Source of the DNA: COE1 sp045579665
GTDB taxonomy: Bacteria; Bacillota; Clostridia; Lachnospirales; Lachnospiraceae
NCBI GenBank assembly: GCA_045579665.1
Contig: JAZNMO010000064.1
Location: 1 to 5,384, forward strand
Reading direction: 5' to 3'
DNA: 5,384 nt
Below the pieces are notes generated by a model. The model searched no databases, was not told where the DNA came from, and worked only from the letters and a program-made list of their open reading frames with translations. This document shows positions 1-5,384 of this stretch, piece after piece (the first letter of the stretch is position 1; each line of letters opens with the position of its first letter). Made by a program: the position numbers and the translations under genes.

Positions 1-99
1 GGAGAGCTTGCAGGAGAGATTGTGGTGTTCACAACCGGGCTTTCCATACTCACGATTTTCCTTTGGGTGTTTGGATTGAAGCAGTTGGGATTTATTTAA
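1..99 (+). CDS. C-terminal end of an AEC-family (auxin efflux carrier-like) transporter, 5' part outside window
   Basis: Frame 1 is open from the window edge to a TAA at 97-99, giving 32 residues. The fragment is one hydrophobic segment preceded by a small-residue and acidic stretch (GELAGEIVV) and includes EIVVFTTGLSIL. Its last residues are LKQLGFI. AEC permeases (malate/auxin-type secondary carriers, about 300 residues, ten helices) typically end with a helix of the pattern 'vvTTllSiitiplw' just before the stop, and this tail fits that pattern. The open frame and the terminator directly after it are seen. The family call rests on resemblance of one short segment and could be another polytopic membrane protein. 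The gene is unlikely to be co-transcribed with the ABC operon because a strong terminator separates them. Confidence 0.6.
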   Translation, partial: GELAGEIVVFTTGLSILTIFLWVFGLKQLGFI

Positions 100-105
100 A
101 ATTGG

Positions 106-150
106 AAAGGGCAGGAATTAAATTCTATTTTAGTTCCTGCCTTTTTTATT
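106..150 (+). terminator. Strong rho-independent terminator of the AEC-like gene
   Basis: GGCAGGAA (110-117) pairs perfectly with TTCCTGCC (134-141). The stem can extend inward through a T-G wobble and four A-T pairs to a loop of about 6 nt, 13 pairs in all. Outward, A-rich bases at 106-108 can pair with the T-tract. Six Ts (142-147) follow the stem directly. The hairpin starts about 10 bases after the stop codon at 97-99, so it should end transcription of the upstream gene and insulate the ABC operon. Confidence 0.93.
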
Positions 151-162
151 ATTTTAGCAAAA

Positions 163-201
163 TGTAAAGCGGTTTACAAATTGTTAACACACATATGTAA
201 A
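163..201 (+). promoter_or_regulatory. Probable operator cluster: inverted repeat plus TTWACA direct repeats upstream of the ABC operon
   Basis: TGTAAA-GCGG-TTTACA (163-178) is a perfect 6+6 inverted repeat. TTTACA (173-178) and TTAACA (184-189) are same-strand repeats separated by 5 bases, so they repeat every 11 bp. TGTTAACA (182-189) and ACATATGT (191-198) are perfect 8-bp palindromes, and TGTAAA recurs at 196-201. OmpR-family response regulators commonly bind 6-bp direct repeats spaced by one helical turn. TT(A/C/T)ACA with about 5-bp spacing resembles the Bacillus PhoP box. The cluster ends about 10 bases before the extended -10 element, a placement suited to activation. The repeats are seen; the type of regulator is inference. 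Confidence 0.5.
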
Positions 202-207
202 TGCTTG

Positions 208-216
208 TGATATACT
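208..216 (+). promoter_or_regulatory. Extended -10 promoter of the ABC transporter operon
   Basis: TGA-TATACT (208-216) is a TGn-extended -10 element one base from the TATAAT consensus. At 17-18 bp spacing the -35 position reads CACACA or ACACAC, so there is no usable -35 hexamer; the nearest TTAACA (184-189) is 21 bp away. Transcription would start near 222-224, leaving a leader of about 22 nt before the ATG at 246. A good -10 without a -35, right beside an operator-like repeat cluster, suggests activator dependence. Confidence 0.6.
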
Positions 217-235
217 CAGTTTAGGTTATTTTTAT

Positions 236-240
236 GGAGG
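236..240 (+). promoter_or_regulatory. Ribosome binding site that fixes the start of the first ABC gene at 246
   Basis: GGAGG at 236-240 lies 5 bases upstream of ATG 246. The in-frame ATG at 234 precedes and overlaps this site, has no Shine-Dalgarno of its own, and would lie only about 11 nt from the predicted transcript start. ATG 246 is therefore the likely start. Confidence 0.85.
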
Positions 241-245
241 CAGTT

Positions 246-2501
246 ATGCAAAAGACGAGAATTAGGTTAGACAATATCAGTAAAAGCTATTACTCTGAGA
301 CTGCGGTAACGCAGGCGCTGCGTAAGATTAATTTGACCTTTTCTGAGGGAGAATTTGTAGCGATTACAGGTGAGAGTGGTAGTGGTAAATCTACACTGTT
401 AAATATTATTGGTGGTATGGATTCCTTTGATGATGGAGAGATGTACATTGATGGGGAGCCAACCTTTCAGTATGATGACCGGGACTGGGAGGATTACAGA
501 CAGAAGAAGATAGGCTATGTATTTCAGGATTATAGCCTGATTGGACATTATTCGGTGCTTGCTAATGTGGTAAGTGCTTTGATGATTATGGGTTATGAGA
601 GACAGGAAGCCAGAAAGGTTGCTTTTACCTATTTGGAGCAGGTTGGACTTTCTGAGTATGTGAAGCATAGAGCCAATGAGCTTTCAAGCGGTCAGAAGCA
701 GAGACTTTCGATTGCAAGAGCTTTGGCAAAGAACACAGGTATTATCGTAGCGGATGAGCCGACAGGTAATCTGGATAGTGAAACTGGTGAGCAGATTATG
801 CGATTGCTGAAGGAACTTTCCAAGACTAGATTAGTAATTATGGTTACGCATAATTTCGAGCAGGCTGAAAGGTATGTTACAAGAAAGATTCGAATTCATG
901 ATGGCGAGTTGATTTCTGATGTGCAGATGAACAAAGAGTTAGCAGAGAAAGCAACAGCTCCTATTGAGGAGAATTCGGCTACGCTAACAGAGAATAGTGA
1001 CACTAATCAAGGTGGTTTCAGAGGTTGGCTTAATAGCTTTAAAAAGCAGTCAAAGCTCGCTTTCTTCTTTGCGCGCAAGAATTGCCTGACCTTACCGGGA
1101 AGAAGTCTGCTGTTTACGATGTTTCTCTTGATTGTCAGTGTGGTGTCCTTTTTGTTTATCGGGCAGCTTTATATGAATGCGGATGATATTTTTACGAAGG
1201 AATATTCACAGAAAGGCTTTTACAAGGCGAATGCTACCAGACTTGTGGTGAAGAAGGAAGATGGAAGCACCTTTACGGATGAGGATTTAGAGGTCATTTC
1301 TAAGGTGAATCATGTTATTGTTGTGGATTCCTGTGATTTTGCGAATGATATCAATTATTACATCGAAGAAGATAGAGACTATGAATACCTGCGTGGCAGA
1401 CGCATTCGCGGTGAAGGGGAAAGTAAGGTAGTTTCCTTCTTAAATGAGAGCCATTTTATGATGTCCACAGACTGTATTGCTGAAAGTGACTTGGCAGCAG
1501 GGCGACTTCCGGAGTCATGTAATGAAATCGTGCTATATGCGGAGGATTCCTCAATACTGGGTGAGGAGCGTTTGTGTTATTTTACGGCGGCAAATATTTG
1601 GGATGTGAATGAGTGTTATCAGACCAATCTGGTGGTAACAGGTATTTTGAAGAATCCTACAGAGCAGGTTTATTTCTCAAAAGAGCTTTGCAATATGCTT
1701 TCCATGGATATGGATTCGGGTGAGTACAGATTGTACTATAACTATGACTATACCAAGGAGGATTATAAGCAAAAGCCCAGGGTAGTGCCAGTGATTGCGG
1801 ATGATTTGAAGGGTAATCTGGTGCGTATTTCTCACAAATTTGAAGTGCCAACAGTAGGGTATGTGGATTTCCATTTTGAGGATAGAGATGGAGAAGTGAT
1901 AGAATCAGAGGTTCGTGTATTGCCTGAAACGAATGCTTCTACAACAGACTTTATGGAGGTAAGTGAGGAGTTCTTCTATACCTATTATTCCAAGGAAGTA
2001 AAGCAGATTTCAGTCTATATGACAAGCTATGCCAAGACGGATGAGGTAATCAAGGCATTGGCGGATAAGGGCTATCTTGCCATGAGTACCTATCGTACGA
2101 GTGTGACGGAATATGTGGAGTCTCTTGTGTCTGAGAGATTGATTATTATTGCGATTTCCGTGGGTGTATTGGTAGTGCTGGCATTTGCGCAGATTCTTAT
2201 TTTACGTTCTTTGATGAAAATAAAGATTAAGGATTTTTTTGTATTGAAGTTCATCGGTATGAAGCTGCAAGTGATTAAAAAGATTAGTCATTTTGAGTTT
2301 TTGATTTATACAGGTATCGCTATGATGATTACGGTAATTTCCATGTGGGTGCTCCAATATTCAGGTGTGGCAATGATTCGTGATATGATGTGGTACTGTG
2401 AGTTTGGCGCATATGCGTTTTTCATATTGTATAATCTTGTGTTGTCAGCGATAACCGTTGCGGCATTTAATCATTTACTGAAAGGACGGTTGAATGCATG
2501 A
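246..2501 (+). CDS. ABC transporter half-subunit 1: N-terminal ATPase fused to MacB/FtsX-type permease
   Basis: This 751-residue protein (numbering from ATG 246) is one half of a probable heterodimeric ABC transporter in the cytoplasmic membrane. The ATPase domain spans about 1-225: Walker A GESGSGKST 42-50, Q-loop Q94, signature LSSGQ 146-150, Walker B with catalytic Glu (IIVADE) 166-171, GNLD D-loop to 177, and H-loop H202. All key residues are present, so it should hydrolyse ATP. An acidic, Thr/Asn-rich linker (about 230-260) leads to TM1 (about 286-309). An extracytoplasmic domain of about 320 residues follows, then TM2 (631-654), TM3 (684-708) and TM4 (723-745). This is the MacB/FtsX topology, in which ATP use drives extracytoplasmic movement. 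The external domain carries a GRLP...EIVL motif (419-430) and VTGI (464-467). The stop overlaps the next start (ATGA). Candidate substrates are antimicrobial peptides, lipoproteins or envelope stress ligands; none can be chosen from sequence. It is not BceB-like, because the ATPase is fused and there are only four helices. Confidence 0.93.
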   Translation: MQKTRIRLDNISKSYYSETAVTQALRKINLTFSEGEFVAITGESGSGKSTLLNIIGGMDSFDDGEMYIDGEPTFQYDDRDWEDYRQKKIGYVFQDYSLIGHYSVLANVVSALMIMGYERQEARKVAFTYLEQVGLSEYVKHRANELSSGQKQRLSIARALAKNTGIIVADEPTGNLDSETGEQIMRLLKELSKTRLVIMVTHNFEQAERYVTRKIRIHDGELISDVQMNKELAEKATAPIEENSATLTENSDTNQGGFRGWLNSFKKQSKLAFFFARKNCLTLPGRSLLFTMFLLIVSVVSFLFIGQLYMNADDIFTKEYSQKGFYKANATRLVVKKEDGSTFTDEDLEVISKVNHVIVVDSCDFANDINYYIEEDRDYEYLRGRRIRGEGESKVVSFLNESHFMMSTDCIAESDLAAGRLPESCNEIVLYAEDSSILGEERLCYFTAANIWDVNECYQTNLVVTGILKNPTEQVYFSKELCNMLSMDMDSGEYRLYYNYDYTKEDYKQKPRVVPVIADDLKGNLVRISHKFEVPTVGYVDFHFEDRDGEVIESEVRVLPETNASTTDFMEVSEEFFYTYYSKEVKQISVYMTSYAKTDEVIKALADKGYLAMSTYRTSVTEYVESLVSERLIIIAISVGVLVVLAFAQILILRSLMKIKIKDFFVLKFIGMKLQVIKKISHFEFLIYTGIAMMITVISMWVLQYSGVAMIRDMMWYCEFGAYAFFILYNLVLSAITVAAFNHLLKGRLNA
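2481..2501 (+). promoter_or_regulatory. Ribosome binding site and ATGA overlap coupling the two ABC genes
   Basis: Within the end of the first gene, AAAGGACGG (2481-2489) offers a Shine-Dalgarno 8-11 bases before ATG 2498, a somewhat long spacing. The first gene's TGA (2499-2501) shares bases with the second gene's ATG (2498-2500). No other start codon lies in frame nearby. Termination-reinitiation coupling would keep the two subunits near 1:1, as expected for a heterodimer. Confidence 0.75.
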
Positions 2502-4954
2502 TAAAGATTCGTAATTTACATAAATATTATAATAAAGGCAAGAAGAATGAGGAGCATGTTCTGAATGATATCAATCTCGAGCTTGGAAGTACCGGTTTGG
2601 TTTGTATCTTGGGTGAGAGTGGCTCCGGTAAGACAACGCTTTTGAATGTACTTGGTGGTTTGGATACTTTCTCCAATGGAGAGCTGGATATTAATGGCGA
2701 GGTCCTTGCAAAGTATGAACCTAAGCGCATGGAGAATATCAGAAATGACCATTTTGATTATATATTCCAGAATTATTATTTGTTGCAGGATTATCCTGTG
2801 GCATATAATGTGAAGCTCGCACTGAATCGCTTTGATTTGACGGAAGAGGAGAAGGATGCGAGAGTTGACTATGTGCTGGATATGCTTGGCATGAAGAAGT
2901 ATAAGAAGAAGCTAGTGTCTAAACTCTCAGGTGGTCAGCAGCAGAGAGTTTCCATAGCGAGAGCTTTGGTAAAGGCACCGGATATTATTTTAGCGGATGA
3001 GCCAACCGGTAATCTGGATGAGGAGAATACCATCCGTACCATGAGCATTTTAAAGGCTATTTCAAAGGAGTGTCTTGTAGTATTGGTTTCTCACGAGAGA
3101 AGAATTGCCCAGTTCTTTGCAGACAGAATTATCGAAATACGTGATGGCAGGATTGTAAAAGATGAGAAGAATACATCTTCTTCTACCTATGAGAGAAGTG
3201 ATGATGCCAATATTTATCTTAAGGAGATGGATTGTGAGTCTCTAGGCAGTGAGTATGCGAATTTCAAGGTTTATACTGGCAAGGGTGAGGAGCCAAGAGA
3301 GATTAAGCTGAGCTTAGCATGGAAGGATGGCAAGCTCTATATTAAGAATCATATGGGCTGTGACGTATTCTTAACAGGCGCAAGAGAAGGCGTGGAAATG
3401 CTGGATGAGGAGCGCCCGAAGCTTGATTTGGATATGATAGATAAGTTTTCTTATGATTTACCAAAGCTTAAGAGCAAGGGAAAGTCAAAGCTCCCATTTA
3501 AGGAAATCTGGCGCATGGCAACAGAGAATATCCGTTTAATGGGTAAGAAGCAAGGATTTGTTATGGCGATTCTTATGGTTACGGCGGTGCTTTTGTCGGT
3601 AACCTTGGCAGAGTTTGTGAATACGGTTTCAATCAAAGAGGAGTCTATCGTAGAAACGGATTCTCATTATATTCGATTGGATTTTACTAAGGTTTCATCC
3701 GTGCGTGTAACAAAACAGAGGCTTCAGATTCTGGAATATGCATGGAAGTATTTTGATGATAATGAGTTTGGAGAGGTTGTTGCCATTCCAAAGGCAGGTA
3801 TTTATCTAAGAGGCTTTGGTTATGAACAGATGTCGAATTTGTTGCAGCGTTTGAAGGGCTTTTCCTATGCAACAACAAGTCATTTGAGTGAAGAGGATTT
3901 GTTATATGGAAGAATGCCTAGGAAGCGAACAGAGATTGTTCTGGATATTCGCATCATTGAGCAGTTGATGGAATCACAGGGAGTTGTTGCCTCTTTGTAT
4001 GATAGTGTAGAGGATTATATAGGAGCGGTTCTTACGGTAGCATCTCATTCTATTGATATGGAGGTTGTAGGTATTTGTGATACTGACCAGCCAAACATTT
4101 ACTGTTCACAGAATCTTCTGCTTGGCTTTAATACTAAGGCATATCAGGTGGGAAGCGTTGCTGAGTTACAAGCTGAGTTTCCGGGCGAATACGATAGTCT
4201 TGCGTTGGCAGATGGTGAGGCGCTTATGCGAGAGGGAATGTTTGAGTCTAAAGGTGTTGACCTTGGATATACCTTCCATATTGGTGATGACAGTGAGCAT
4301 ACTTATCAGGTAGTTGGAACACTTCCTGATTCCATGGGCGTGGATTACATTTTGAATGACCAAGGCTGTCGGAATGTGAAGGATGTTATGATTTACGATA
4401 GTAAGTTCTGCTATGTCTATATCGAGGATGGTGGTGATGCCAGAGCTGCTATGGATTATTTCGTAGAGAATGGTAATGTGGACGAATATTCAGGTGCCTT
4501 TTTGATGGAAGCGTCTGTTCCATATGAGCAGGAGATTGAGAAGTACAAGGAGGCGCATACTGTGAATCTGAGTACGAAGAACCTGATTGCATTGGTAGGT
4601 TCGCTACTCTCTATGCTGATGGTGTATTTCACGGTGAAGTCAAATGTGGCATCCAGAAGTGAGGAGCTTACAGTATATCGTTTGATTGGAATTTCTAAGG
4701 GAAGTATCTTAAAGGCATACGTGTTGGAGATGGTGCTGGTAACCTGTTATACCTCGCTTCCGGCAGTATTGCTGACAAGTGGTGTCATTAAGTTTGTAGG
4801 CTCAGTACCTTCGTTAGAGATAGAGATGCTATTGCCGTGGTGGGCAATTATGGTGCTGTTGGCGGTGATATATGTGTTACATGCGCTGATTAGTGCAGTG
4901 ACGGTGCATGGAATTATTTCCAAGCCGCCTGCAACGTTGGCAGTGAAAGAGTGA
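2498..4954 (+). CDS. ABC transporter half-subunit 2: ATPase, extra cytoplasmic domain, MacB/FtsX-type permease
   Basis: This 818-residue protein is the probable obligate partner of the preceding half-transporter. The ATPase domain is about 1-222: Walker A GESGSGKTT 39-47, Q-loop Q91, canonical LSGGQ 143-147, Walker B IILADE 163-168, GNLD 171-174, and H-loop H199. A region of about 110 residues (roughly 225-335) separates it from TM1. It is rich in predicted-strand sequence (for example NIYLKEMD, KVYTG, IKLSLAWKDGKLYIK) and ends in a basic KLKSKGKSK stretch. The partner has only a short linker there. TM1 is about 353-375, the extracytoplasmic domain about 377-694, then TM2 (695-715), TM3 (738-766) and TM4 (778-806). 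The cytoplasmic loop after TM2 has the FtsX-type pattern SRSEELTVYRLIGISKGSI (719-737). The external domain repeats the partner's motifs: GRMP...EIVL (471-482) and VVGI...IYCS (523-537). The protein ends in PPATLAVKE, followed at once by a terminator. Both ATP sites of the heterodimer look intact. The substrate is unknown. Confidence 0.93.
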   Translation: MIKIRNLHKYYNKGKKNEEHVLNDINLELGSTGLVCILGESGSGKTTLLNVLGGLDTFSNGELDINGEVLAKYEPKRMENIRNDHFDYIFQNYYLLQDYPVAYNVKLALNRFDLTEEEKDARVDYVLDMLGMKKYKKKLVSKLSGGQQQRVSIARALVKAPDIILADEPTGNLDEENTIRTMSILKAISKECLVVLVSHERRIAQFFADRIIEIRDGRIVKDEKNTSSSTYERSDDANIYLKEMDCESLGSEYANFKVYTGKGEEPREIKLSLAWKDGKLYIKNHMGCDVFLTGAREGVEMLDEERPKLDLDMIDKFSYDLPKLKSKGKSKLPFKEIWRMATENIRLMGKKQGFVMAILMVTAVLLSVTLAEFVNTVSIKEESIVETDSHYIRLDFTKVSSVRVTKQRLQILEYAWKYFDDNEFGEVVAIPKAGIYLRGFGYEQMSNLLQRLKGFSYATTSHLSEEDLLYGRMPRKRTEIVLDIRIIEQLMESQGVVASLYDSVEDYIGAVLTVASHSIDMEVVGICDTDQPNIYCSQNLLLGFNTKAYQVGSVAELQAEFPGEYDSLALADGEALMREGMFESKGVDLGYTFHIGDDSEHTYQVVGTLPDSMGVDYILNDQGCRNVKDVMIYDSKFCYVYIEDGGDARAAMDYFVENGNVDEYSGAFLMEASVPYEQEIEKYKEAHTVNLSTKNLIALVGSLLSMLMVYFTVKSNVASRSEELTVYRLIGISKGSILKAYVLEMVLVTCYTSLPAVLLTSGVIKFVGSVPSLEIEMLLPWWAIMVLLAVIYVLHALISAVTVHGIISKPPATLAVKE

Positions 4955-4962
4955 TAGGAAAG

Positions 4963-4992
4963 AAATCGAGTAGGGAAGCCTGCTCGATTTTT
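4963..4992 (+). terminator. Rho-independent terminator of the ABC operon
   Basis: AAATCGAG (4963-4970) pairs with CTCGATTT (4983-4990). The stem extends inward through T-G, A-T and two G-C pairs to a GAAG tetraloop (4975-4978), 12 pairs in total with one wobble. The 3' arm runs into five Ts (4988-4992). It begins 8 bases after the stop of the second ABC gene. Confidence 0.9.
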
Positions 4993-5008
4993 GCGTACGG
5001 AGAGACAG

Positions 5009-5197
5009 TACGGAGAAAATGTAGGTAGTGGCTGAAAATATCCGTATTTGGAAAAGGATAGCAAAGTAAAACACGGAGAAAATGTAGGTAGTGGCTGAGA
5101 ATATCCGTATTTTGAGAAAGGTAGCAAAGCGAAATACGGAGAAAATGTAGGCAATAATTAAAAATATCCGTAATACGCAATAGAGTAGAAGTGATTG
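5009..5197 (+). repeat. Three imperfect tandem copies of a 63-bp repeat with nested inverted repeats
   Basis: Copies run 5009-5071, 5072-5134 and 5135-5197, with an exact 63-bp period. Copies 1 and 2 differ at about 8 positions. Copy 3 keeps the ACGGAGAAAATGTAGG block and the AATATCCGTA block but diverges elsewhere, especially after 5172. A truncated TACGGAGA also sits at 4996-5003. In each copy (T/C)ACGGA is followed 26 nt later by TCCGTA, a possible long-loop hairpin. TCCGTA of one copy can instead pair with ACGGA of the next: TCCGTATTTTG 5104-5114 with CGAAATACGGA 5130-5140, 11 pairs with one G-T. There is no T-tract, so it is not a terminator. The array follows the operon terminator, so it is not part of the coding transcript. 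Function unknown; intergenic repeat family or protein-binding array are options. Confidence 0.85.
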
Positions 5198-5292
5198 ATA
5201 TGATACAATACTAATGTATACAAGTTGTGGAATATAGCGGGGGAGAAGTTTGAAACAAAGAGGTAGTGGATAGAGAATAAGAAAATGATACG
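5198..5292. other. Gene-free AT-rich intergenic stretch
   Basis: I see no gene here on either strand. TGATACAAT (5201-5209) resembles an extended -10 element on the plus strand but has no -35. A GGGGGAG purine run near 5240 precedes only a seven-codon frame (TTG start). Minus-strand reading frames run through it but lack codon character, a ribosome binding site or a plausible product. With the repeats, this makes about 350 bases (4993-5345) without a recognisable gene, between two genes that converge. Confidence 0.6.
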
Positions 5293-5317
5293 ACAATAAA
5301 GCCATCTTTCGGTGGCT
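5293..5317 (-). terminator. Probable leftward terminator of the right-edge minus-strand gene
   Basis: On the minus strand AGCCACC-GAAA-GATGGCT (5317 down to 5300) forms a 7-pair stem with one G-T, closed by a GNRA-type tetraloop, followed by TTTATTG. The U-tail is short and interrupted, so termination may be moderate. It lies 28 bases after the stop codon of the partial minus-strand gene. On the plus strand the hairpin is followed by As, so it is oriented leftward. Confidence 0.6.
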
Positions 5318-5345
5318 GAAAAAAGAAATATAAACACACACTTAA

Positions 5346-5384
5346 TTAGGAAACAGTAACAACATCATCTTTGATGGTGTAGCC
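5346..5384 (-). CDS. C-terminal end of an unidentified minus-strand gene, rest outside window
   Basis: Read leftward from the window edge, one frame gives GYTIKDDVVTVS followed by TAA (complement of 5346-5348). The 12 residues have alternating hydrophobic/polar character that suits a terminal beta strand. The other two minus frames give a peptide rich in Met/Leu and an early stop. The terminator-like hairpin 28 bases downstream supports a real gene end. Too little is present to name a product. The gene converges on the ABC operon and is therefore not part of it. Confidence 0.5.
   Translation of the reverse strand, partial: GYTIKDDVVTVS

Noticed and set aside
163..178. CcpA catabolite response element (cre)
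   Set aside because: The palindrome has a central CG, but each half is one base longer than the cre consensus (16 versus 14 bp), so the fixed positions do not line up.
1657..1874. Minus-strand frames of about 65 codons inside the first ABC gene
   Set aside because: Both lie wholly within a strongly supported coding region on the other strand and look like antisense shadows.
4077..4313. Plus-strand 78-codon frame inside the second ABC gene
   Set aside because: It is an out-of-frame shadow of the external domain with no recognisable features.
246..4954. BceAB-type bacitracin/lantibiotic resistance transporter
   Set aside because: BceAB has a separate ATPase and a ten-helix permease. Here both proteins are ATPase fusions with four helices each, so the MacB/FtsX arrangement fits better.
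5009..5197. CRISPR array
   Set aside because: The copies are contiguous 63-bp tandem repeats with no unique spacers, only three copies, and no cas genes in view.
5201..5262. Small plus-strand gene with TACAAT -10 and GGGGGAG ribosome binding site
   Set aside because: The only frame after the purine run is TTG plus six codons, and there is no -35 element. It cannot be supported.
4747..5341. Overlapping minus-strand reading frames of 88 to 154 codons across the repeats
   Set aside because: They run antisense through the end of the second ABC gene, cross the operon terminator, and have no ribosome binding site. They are rich in Phe/Tyr/Leu/Ser as expected from the complement of purine-rich DNA, and are open in all three frames at once.
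5362..5380. ACATCATC-TTT-GATGGTGT hairpin as a terminator
   Set aside because: It lies within the likely minus-strand coding tail, and neither strand shows a T-run directly after the stem.

Overview
The window looks like chromosomal DNA from a low-to-moderate GC Firmicute, most likely a gut-type Clostridium relative such as a Lachnospiraceae member. The grounds are AT-rich intergenic DNA, a GGAGG ribosome binding site, AGA/AGG arginine codons, strong U-tailed terminators and tandem ATPase-permease fusion genes. The genus-level placement is inference.

Layout from left to right. Positions 1-99 are the 3' end of a gene whose last 32 residues resemble the C-terminus of an AEC (auxin efflux carrier) family transporter. 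A strong intrinsic terminator (106-150) closes it. A compact control region follows (about 160-245). It holds a perfect 16-bp inverted repeat, a pair of TTWACA direct repeats one helical turn apart, an extended -10 promoter without a convincing -35 box, and a good ribosome binding site. Two large coupled genes follow (246-2501 and 2498-4954, overlapping by ATGA). Each encodes an N-terminal ABC ATPase fused to a four-helix MacB/FtsX-type permease with an extracytoplasmic domain of about 320 residues. A second strong terminator (4963-4992) ends the operon. The last 390 bases hold three copies of an imperfect 63-bp tandem repeat with nested inverted repeats, then a plain AT-rich stretch. At the right edge are a weak leftward terminator and the last 12 codons of an unidentified minus-strand gene.

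The two central genes almost certainly make one heterodimeric type VII (MacB-like) ABC transporter with 2 ATPase domains and 8 membrane helices. Both ATPases keep Walker A, Q-loop, signature, Walker B glutamate and H-loop. The two halves share extracytoplasmic motifs but differ in one respect: the second carries an extra cytoplasmic segment of about 110 residues between ATPase and first helix. Such transporters move or sense peptides, lipoproteins or envelope-active compounds without carrying them through the membrane in the classical way. The substrate cannot be read from this sequence. The promoter layout suggests activation by an OmpR-family response regulator, but no regulator gene lies in the window. 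The items most worth a second look are that control region, the extra domain in the second protein, and the 63-bp repeat array. I saw no clearly new biological system here.
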